A stretch of 64,000 nt of DNA from Heterobilharzia americana (lineage: Eukaryota; Platyhelminthes; Trematoda; Strigeidida; Schistosomatidae). How positions within the stretch are numbered: the first letter of the stretch is position 1; each line of letters starts with the position of its first letter. A program made the position numbers and the translations under genes. Below the pieces are notes generated by a model, which worked only from the letters and a program-made list of their open reading frames with translations, was not told the DNA's origin and made no database searches. Shown in pieces: positions 58,074 through 64,000 of the stretch. The stretch covers positions 13,773,755 to 13,837,754 of the forward strand of contig OX104132.1 in assembly GCA_944470555.2 (NCBI GenBank), in the 5' to 3' direction.

Positions 58074-58554
58074 TGTAGAATGCTGGTGAGTTTAGAGTAA
58101 TGCTTATCAACTCAAATGAAAGTTATTCACATTTAATCTGCGGTTGTGTAAGACTACAGTTCATATTTATGTTATAGGCTAAAACCGTATCAGGTACAAG
58201 AAAGATAACTTGTAACTAAGCAATAAAAGACATCACTTTGTTATAAATCATACACTTGATATTTTTTGAGACTATCATTACGGTAGATTAACTTCATTCA
58301 GGATATGAATAGCTTGTGAAGATTATTTTTCTTTCTAAGTTCAAACATTGTGCAGTATCGTATCGCTTTAAGTTGCCACAGTTCACAATAATTTTAAAAG
58401 GAAGGACCTTTGAAAAAATAAAAAGCATATTAGCATAAAAAGAAAGGAAGAAACTGACGAAACAAGGAGCAAGCAAACAGACAAATGATATGCTTAGGAT
58501 ATTCAGTTAGTTAAGTAGTTAACCAACTTTCTCACTTTATGGAGTAGTATAATT
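57701..58554. other. No recognised gene; (AT)n microsatellite inside
   Basis: Holds a TA dinucleotide run at 58039-58071. Nothing else recognised. Confidence 0.6.
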
Positions 58555-58910
58555 GGTGGTTAGCAGAGGAATTGAGAACACGTGTTTTCTCCTACTTTGG
58601 ACTCATCAGAGGGATGTATGCACATCCCTATAGATGATATTGTCCCACTGAGACTTAAACTCAGTACCCGTCAATTTAAACGCCAGAGCATTTTCCACTG
58701 AGCCACTGGGGCCACTGTTGAATCATCACCACTCACTGGGTTCCAGGTATGTCCAGCCAATGAGTCCCAAATAGGACGAAACGCACGTTCTGGATTCCAC
58801 TGCCAGCTACCGAACAGACTGCAGTATAATGAATATCCAGGCAGTATCAAAGTATGTTCATTGAAGCCCACCTGTTAAGAGAGGTATGGCAATACGACCT
58901 AACATAGCAA
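58555..58910. repeat. Head-to-head pair of Sm-alpha-like hammerhead SINEs
   Basis: A minus-strand copy (58555-58709) has box 1 intact (CTGATGAG, about 58605-58612) but GGAGAAAAC in place of GGACGAAAC. A plus-strand copy (58710-58910) has TCCAGCCAATGAGTCC with an intact GACGAAAC and ATTCCACTGCCAGCTAC. The copies share the tRNA-like CACTGAGCCACTGGG junction at 58695-58709. Same arrangement as at 18.65-19.27 kb. Confidence 0.7.
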
Positions 58911-59339
58911 AAATAAACTACAAGTATCAATTAGCAAAACCTCCGGCATATTTTGCCTGGGATATTCATCCAGTTTTCTATAAATCCAAGGCCAATCGTC
59001 TCTAATTTCATGACTTTTCAACTTGTCTTCATTCGTGATAAAGTTTTTTGATCGGACCACCACCAGATTTGGCAACAGTTAAGAATATAATCTCCGATGC
59101 TTATTTCCATCTACTCGTAGAGCAGTAGCTGAATCGAACTGTTTGCATTTCCATCAAGGCTCAAACTAGTTCCTATCACTTCAAGTGTTGCAGACCTACT
59201 GAAGAGAATCTGTCACAGAAGGAAAACACCTTCGAGCTGACCAAACAAGGAAACCGTAGCTATGCTCGATATGATACATAATATGAACTGTAAGCCTACT
59301 GGTTAAAATACCTAGTGAATATAAAATTGCTTTTTTAAG
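58911..59339. other. No recognised feature
   Basis: No motif recognised. The part just before 59340 might belong to the PLE that follows. Confidence 0.4.
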
Positions 59340-61070
59340 GCCTTAAATAATATATGTTACGGATAAAGACCCCTACATCAAAGAAGTGGAAGAGTTGCAC
59401 ATGAACCGAGATGTTTATCAACTAAGAGAGACAAACCCAATTCGAAAGTTTGATTGTCTCATTACCAAGACCTTGAACAAATTCATCAAAGTGTGACAGA
59501 TTACAAACCATAGCAGTGGCGGATGAAATCCGATGGATCTGTCCTCCTATGTTTCTATAGTAGACTAAAAATCCAAGAACAAAGCATTCCGCTACGACTA
59601 ATTGTTTTATTTACGAAAACCCCAGCATACAATCTTTCAAAAGAACTCTTCAGAAAACTAATACATCTGGTAGAATTATACGACTGCTCTAGCAAATCTT
59701 CTATACAATTTCTGAAAAAGATCAAGTATGGCCGTATTGATAAGGATGAGGTGATTGTGTCTCTTGATGTTGCATCTCTCCACACTTTCAATGAGCAGAG
59801 AGTGGCCAAGAATACAATGACATAACTCCTCGCTAACGGTACACACCTCTTGGTACACTACAACTAGAATGTTAAAATTTGATGCAATTCATTGATTTAT
59901 GCATTACAACATATTTTCAGTCCAACTACAAACTCTACAAAAAGACAGAAGGAACACCGAGGGGATCGCCTATATCAGAAGTAGTAAGGCAAAGATTGGA
60001 AACTCTGGTGTTGCCATCAATCAAACCGAAACTTTTGGTTCAATATGTAGAAGACACCTATGTAATCATTCAAAGAAATGAATTGAGAAACGCTTACAAA
60101 GTATACGGTAACATTTTTGACGACATAATATTCATAACTGAAAAGGAGTCAAATAACAAACTTCCATTTTTAGATGTTTTGATCACTATGATGGGTTTGG
60201 GGAAGTTGGAAACTGAGGTACATGAAATGTAGACTCATACGGGTCAAATCCTTAACTACAGTAGCAACATCTCAACAGTACACAAAATCAGCTGGACAAA
60301 AATATTGTTTAAGACAATAAAGACACATTGTAGGACATCAACCCTGAGGAGAAAGGAAGAAATCTATATAATGATTATTCTTTAGAAGAAAAATTATCCA
60401 CAACCCTTCATCAAAAGATGTTTGCATAATTCGTAGTCAGCCAATATGTCAGCCTCGAAAAAAACAAGATGATCGTCCCACACTACATGAAGAACGTCTC
60501 TGAGATCACAAATAGATTACCGAAGCATTTTGGAACCGTTTTATCTCACAAGCCCACAAACTTCCTTCAATCTCCACTATTCAGACTACAAGATGAGATA
60601 TCAGAGGAAGACAAACCGAAAGTTATCTACAAAATAAACTGCAGAAACTGTGGAAAACATCGGACATAAACATCACTCAAGAGGGAAACGACATGATATA
60701 TCTTCGCTCATATCAATGCATTAGGACAACTATAGGGCGTAAATTCGACCGAAAAAGCTTGGAAATCCTGGAAAGAGGAAATATAAAGAAAGTCAGAGAA
60801 ATTTTAGAAGCTTGATATTCAGGTCAGTCTTCGATGAACACACATACGGACAATGAACCAACCTGTCAACCGATAAGAAACAACAAGGACTCTAAAGTTC
60901 ACGTTGGCAGGACAATGAACCAAAGTAAAGAGATAGTGAAAATACTTTGATATAAACAATCAGTCACACACAAGGCCATCACGACAAACTGCTAAGCAGC
61001 TGACTTCTTCAACTTAGTGCTAATGATGTCTAGGATGAAAATGAAAGCTTCATAATCAAACCATCCAGCT
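59340..61070 (+). mobile_element. Penelope-like element, third lineage, long but degraded
   Basis: The most 5'-complete PLE here. It starts with an RT N-terminal region (KDPYIKEVEELHMNRDVYQL, ETNPIRKFDCLITKTLNKF), then AYNLSKELFRKLIHLVEL, KIKYGRIDKDEVIVSLDVAS, EGTPRGSP, the active site as YVEDTY, and ESNNKLPFLDVL. The linker region HYMKNVSEITNRLPKHFGTV follows, then the endonuclease start EDKPKVIYKINCRNCGKH, after which frames break. The C-terminal remnants run to about 60830. Multiple frameshifts, and the first catalytic Asp of YVDD is Glu. Inactive. Confidence 0.8.
59879..60232 (+). pseudogene. PLE reverse transcriptase palm fragment
   Basis: 117-codon frame: KKTEGTPRGSPISEVV (residues about 21-36), LETLVLPSIKPKLLVQ, YVEDTYVII (about 58-66) and NNKLPFLDVLITMMGLGKLE. 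The catalytic YVDD has become YVED, which should abolish polymerase activity. Part of the 59.3-61.1 kb element. Confidence 0.8.
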
Positions 61071-61349
61071 TAGAGAATGCAACACCATCAAAATATACGT
61101 TACTGCTCTTAATTCCCTGTCGCTGATTAAACCGAACTGGTCATCCAAAGTAGGATTACACTTGTTTCCTGAATTCAAATACTACCCTCTACACCTCAAT
61201 GTTATCAAGCTGAAATTGCAGGTAGTATTGAGGCATTAGCACATGAGAACATACTCTGATAGTGATCTGTCGATTCAGTTCAATCAACAATGAAGAACTA
61301 CGAGGAATAAAGTAAAAACTGAAGTACCTTACACAAGAAGTGGTTATTG

Positions 61350-61525
61350 CGACTCAGCGGCCTGGTAGATAATCCTCTGTTGGTTAAAGCAATAGGTCCT
61401 TTGCATGAGTCCCAGTGGGAAGAACATTAACCACTGGGAGGCAGTTACATCCAGTTGAGGAGACTAAAATGGGAAGAAGCGCACATCTTAGGTCCCTCTG
61501 TTAGTCACTACTCATCATCGCTATC
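61350..61525 (+). repeat. Sm-alpha-like hammerhead SINE, degraded
   Basis: Plus strand: tRNA-like head (GACTCAGCGGCCTGGTAGA, then GAGTCCCAGTGGGAAGAAC), ACATCCAGTTGAGGAG (box 1 altered), GAAGC in place of GAAAC, and ATCTTAGGTCCCTCTGTTAG. Both boxes are damaged. Confidence 0.6.
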
Positions 61526-62776
61526 TTAGATGATACAGTTTACAGATTTTCTCTATAGAGGAAAACGTATTTACCTGTGATCTACCTAAAAATACTAAAC
61601 AAATAATTCATGTACTATTAACTTTACTTTTTTAGCATCTTCTCTCAGTTGTTTCCGGTATTTTTGTTTTGTATTTGAGTTTTTTTGTTTCCATTAGTGG
61701 AGTATCTGAAAACCTGAAGCAATATAATGGTTTAACAAATTCCATTTTATTTCAGGTAATTATTTGTTGCTGTAAAAGCGAAAAACCATTGCTGGTCTGC
61801 TCAATACATTTCAGATGTCAGAACTATATGAAACCTTCCTTTGTCTTACAAATTACTTGTACCTCTTTGGAAGCAGTTGAATTTATACGGTGATTTCAAA
61901 CGAAAAGCTAAGCATTCATAATCTCAACAATCTCAAGTACAAATTATTTGGAAAAGCATGAATTTTATGGTGACTCAATACAGTGATTTTCACGGAGAAT
62001 TATTAATTACAAATAAATTTTTCAATGAAAGGTTCGTAACTCAAACCTAGTGAAACAGCTGATGTTAAATACTGTTACGATATTAACTTTTATGCGTGAA
62101 AAAAGACGGGTATTTTTTTTTGAAAAAAAATTTCTTTTTCACCGAAGATGTGTTTTATCGTAAGCTTTAAACAAATATCATTCAATAGGATCACAACATG
62201 AAAGAATTCTAGTCGAAAGTAATAAAGGAATATCATACTCTAGAACGAATTGACTGAGCTTTGAAAATACTAACTACCGCATTCAAAGTGACTGATTCAG
62301 TTATACATATCTTCTATGAAAACTCTATATTCCTTAGTGTAGTCAACCGAACAGGTCTTGTATTTTTGAAAAATACTTTCTCCATTTTAGAACCCTATCA
62401 GATGATAGAGGTTTGTAATAAACTACTGTGATCAAAAGTCAATATATTTTTTAACAATATTGTTGATTGGATTATCTGAGAGAATTTTCATTTACAAACT
62501 GATCTATATGAGTAAAGCTGATGCTTAAAGCTAAAAGAAATCTTAGGTCGCAAAAGGATTCAAACCAGCACTGTACAGATTATTGACCTATCGTTAATAG
62601 TTATTAAGTTACAGGACCGAAATGTTGACAAGGTCCTAGTTTTATTAGTAATCAAAATCCACTGAATATTACAGGTAATATTCAAACATCAAAACACAAA
62701 GCCTTTAGGATACAAAATCTTCAAGTTTAGTGCTTTGCTTCTTGTGAATGAACATAATTATCATTTTTAATATCTG
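61526..62776. other. No recognised feature
   Basis: A+T-rich sequence; the open frame at 61669-61893 shows no motif or splice support. Confidence 0.5.
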
Positions 62777-63000
62777 AGATAGACGTGGTTTGGCAGACTA
62801 GTATTGATACTGGCTGATGATTAGAGGTAAGATGAAAATTTGGACGACTGCAAGACTTGGACAAGCAACCACCGGGTTTCCGGCCCAGTGTTCTACCAAC
62901 TGAGCTACGAGGCCTGACTGTTAGAAACTCAGTGGTCTAAGATTTGAATCCCACCGCGGTTCAAATATTCATTTCACCTTCAATCATCACCCAGTATCAA
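62777..63000. repeat. Family C SINE pair, inverted
   Basis: 62777-62925 is a minus-strand copy (tail ACGTGGTTTGGCAGACTAGT first, then ACCACCGGGTTTCCGGCCC and the reversed A box CTACCAACTGAGCTACGAGG). It is followed at once by a plus-strand 3' half (GATTTGAATCCCACCGCGG, TTTCACCTTCAATCATCACC). The junction lies inside the tRNA-like head. Confidence 0.7.
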
Positions 63001-64000
63001 TGAACATCATTGTTTAAATCTTCTAATTTCTACATTTTAACGAATTTTCCTACTCCTATTATTATCATATTTTCATTCCTGTTTTTAATGCTTTTACAAA
63101 ATATTCATTTGTTATACCAGTTATCATTTAGTTAGTGAAGTTTTTAAATACTTTTTAGCCACCTTTAGTTCTCTACTTCCCTTCTCAGCAAGTGTTTTAT
63201 CAACCAAACTTAAATATTTAAGAAGTCATAATTTGATAGCATAAGGGAAAAATACATAGATGAACAGATGAGCATGTAACTCAACATAAAAGCGTAGTCC
63301 TTTAGACTGCCTAAATAACTAATCACTAGTAGTTTTTAGATACTATGTATCTGAGGATGGTTCATAGTGTAACTTAACTTATAGGGTATACTCCTGTATT
63401 TTTGTAGGTCATCAGCTTGATATGCACATCTGTACCAATCGCTATAAAGTTCACAGTTCGACCAACTAAGCACTTGTATCATGACAGCTTCTGATTGTCA
63501 AACAACTGTTGAATATTGCATCAACTCGGTTTTTATCGTATAGCTATAATGATTAGGTGTAAAGCAGAATTACTAAATTTTGAATCTTGATGATAAATTA
63601 CAACAAGAAAAGATGTAAAAAGTGATCATGTACAGTATGTTCTAAGAATAATGACGGTTACAATAAACAAAATAAGATTGATTAAGTAGTAAGACGATCT
63701 AATCGAGAAATAAATGTACATGAGAGATATACAATAACCTATTCAATGTATAGTTTATCAGCCATCCGAATTACTATTTATGCAATTAACAGAGATGTAA
63801 TGATAGTGGTAATCAGAATACAAGTATGCATACAGTGTGTACAGGTACCTGAAATAAAGAACTGAAGCGTGACGCTAAAAATCCATTTATTCTTGGAATT
63901 ACTTGTCAGTTAGATCAAAAACACATACACCCATGCACACATAGTCATCAGTATTCACTATATGCATTCCACCTAGAAGGAGATAATAAATGGTACTGCG
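63001..64000. other. No recognised gene; possible scrap of a Sm-alpha-like element
   Basis: At about 63405-63480 (GTCATCAGCTTGATATGCAC, then ACCAATCGCTATAAAGTTCA) a minus-strand hammerhead SINE fragment may be present, too decayed to be sure. The rest is A+T-rich with nothing recognised. Confidence 0.4.

Overview
This A+T-rich eukaryotic window looks like genomic DNA of a digenean blood fluke, most likely Schistosoma or a close relative. The strongest sign is about a dozen copies of a Sm-alpha-like, tRNA-headed short element carrying the schistosome type hammerhead ribozyme (CTGANGAG box, short stem, GAAAC box, flanked by stretches of the ATCCAG / CTGGAT type). RTE-like and Penelope-like (PLE) retroelements, large introns and scattered tRNA-derived SINEs agree with this. 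No bacterial, viral or CRISPR features are seen.

Host genes occupy little of the window. Four plus-strand exons (181-273, 362-486, 23902-23977, 28781-29605) have compatible phases and can be read as one gene of about 372 codons. It would have one short 5' intron, a 23.4-kb intron filled with repeats, and a 4.8-kb intron holding an RTE fragment; the last exon ends in a stop followed by poly(A) signals. I do not recognise the protein. A further candidate exon of a second plus-strand gene is at 49466-49589.

The rest is repeats. 3.1-4.1 kb: PLE relics and a Sm-alpha-like copy. 4.8-8.9 kb: a duplicated non-LTR relic and a tRNA-like SINE. 10.5-22.5 kb: dense SINEs, Sm-alpha-like copies (one folded into a long hairpin), a PLE tail with inverted ends, and microsatellites. 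27.2-30.7 kb: two nearly identical RTE 3' ends on either side of the last host exon. 36.5-42.6 kb: a minus-strand and a plus-strand PLE of one lineage, with the best preserved hammerhead between them. 43.5-46.8 kb: a nearly full-length but broken RTE with a 15-bp target-site duplication. 46.9-47.6 kb: a 68-bp tandem array running into a PLE fragment bounded by 75-bp inverted arms. 51.8-53.5 kb: a degraded RTE. 54.3-55.5 kb: a young 5'-truncated PLE with an open RT (C-terminal half) plus GIY-YIG frame between perfect 26-bp direct repeats. 59.3-61.1 kb: a third PLE lineage.

The most notable pattern is that three retroelement fragments (18.1, 30.4 and 47.2 kb) carry an inverted copy of their own sequence at the 5' junction. 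This suggests a recurrent fold-back or template-switch mode of insertion. All family assignments are by eye; no database search was possible.
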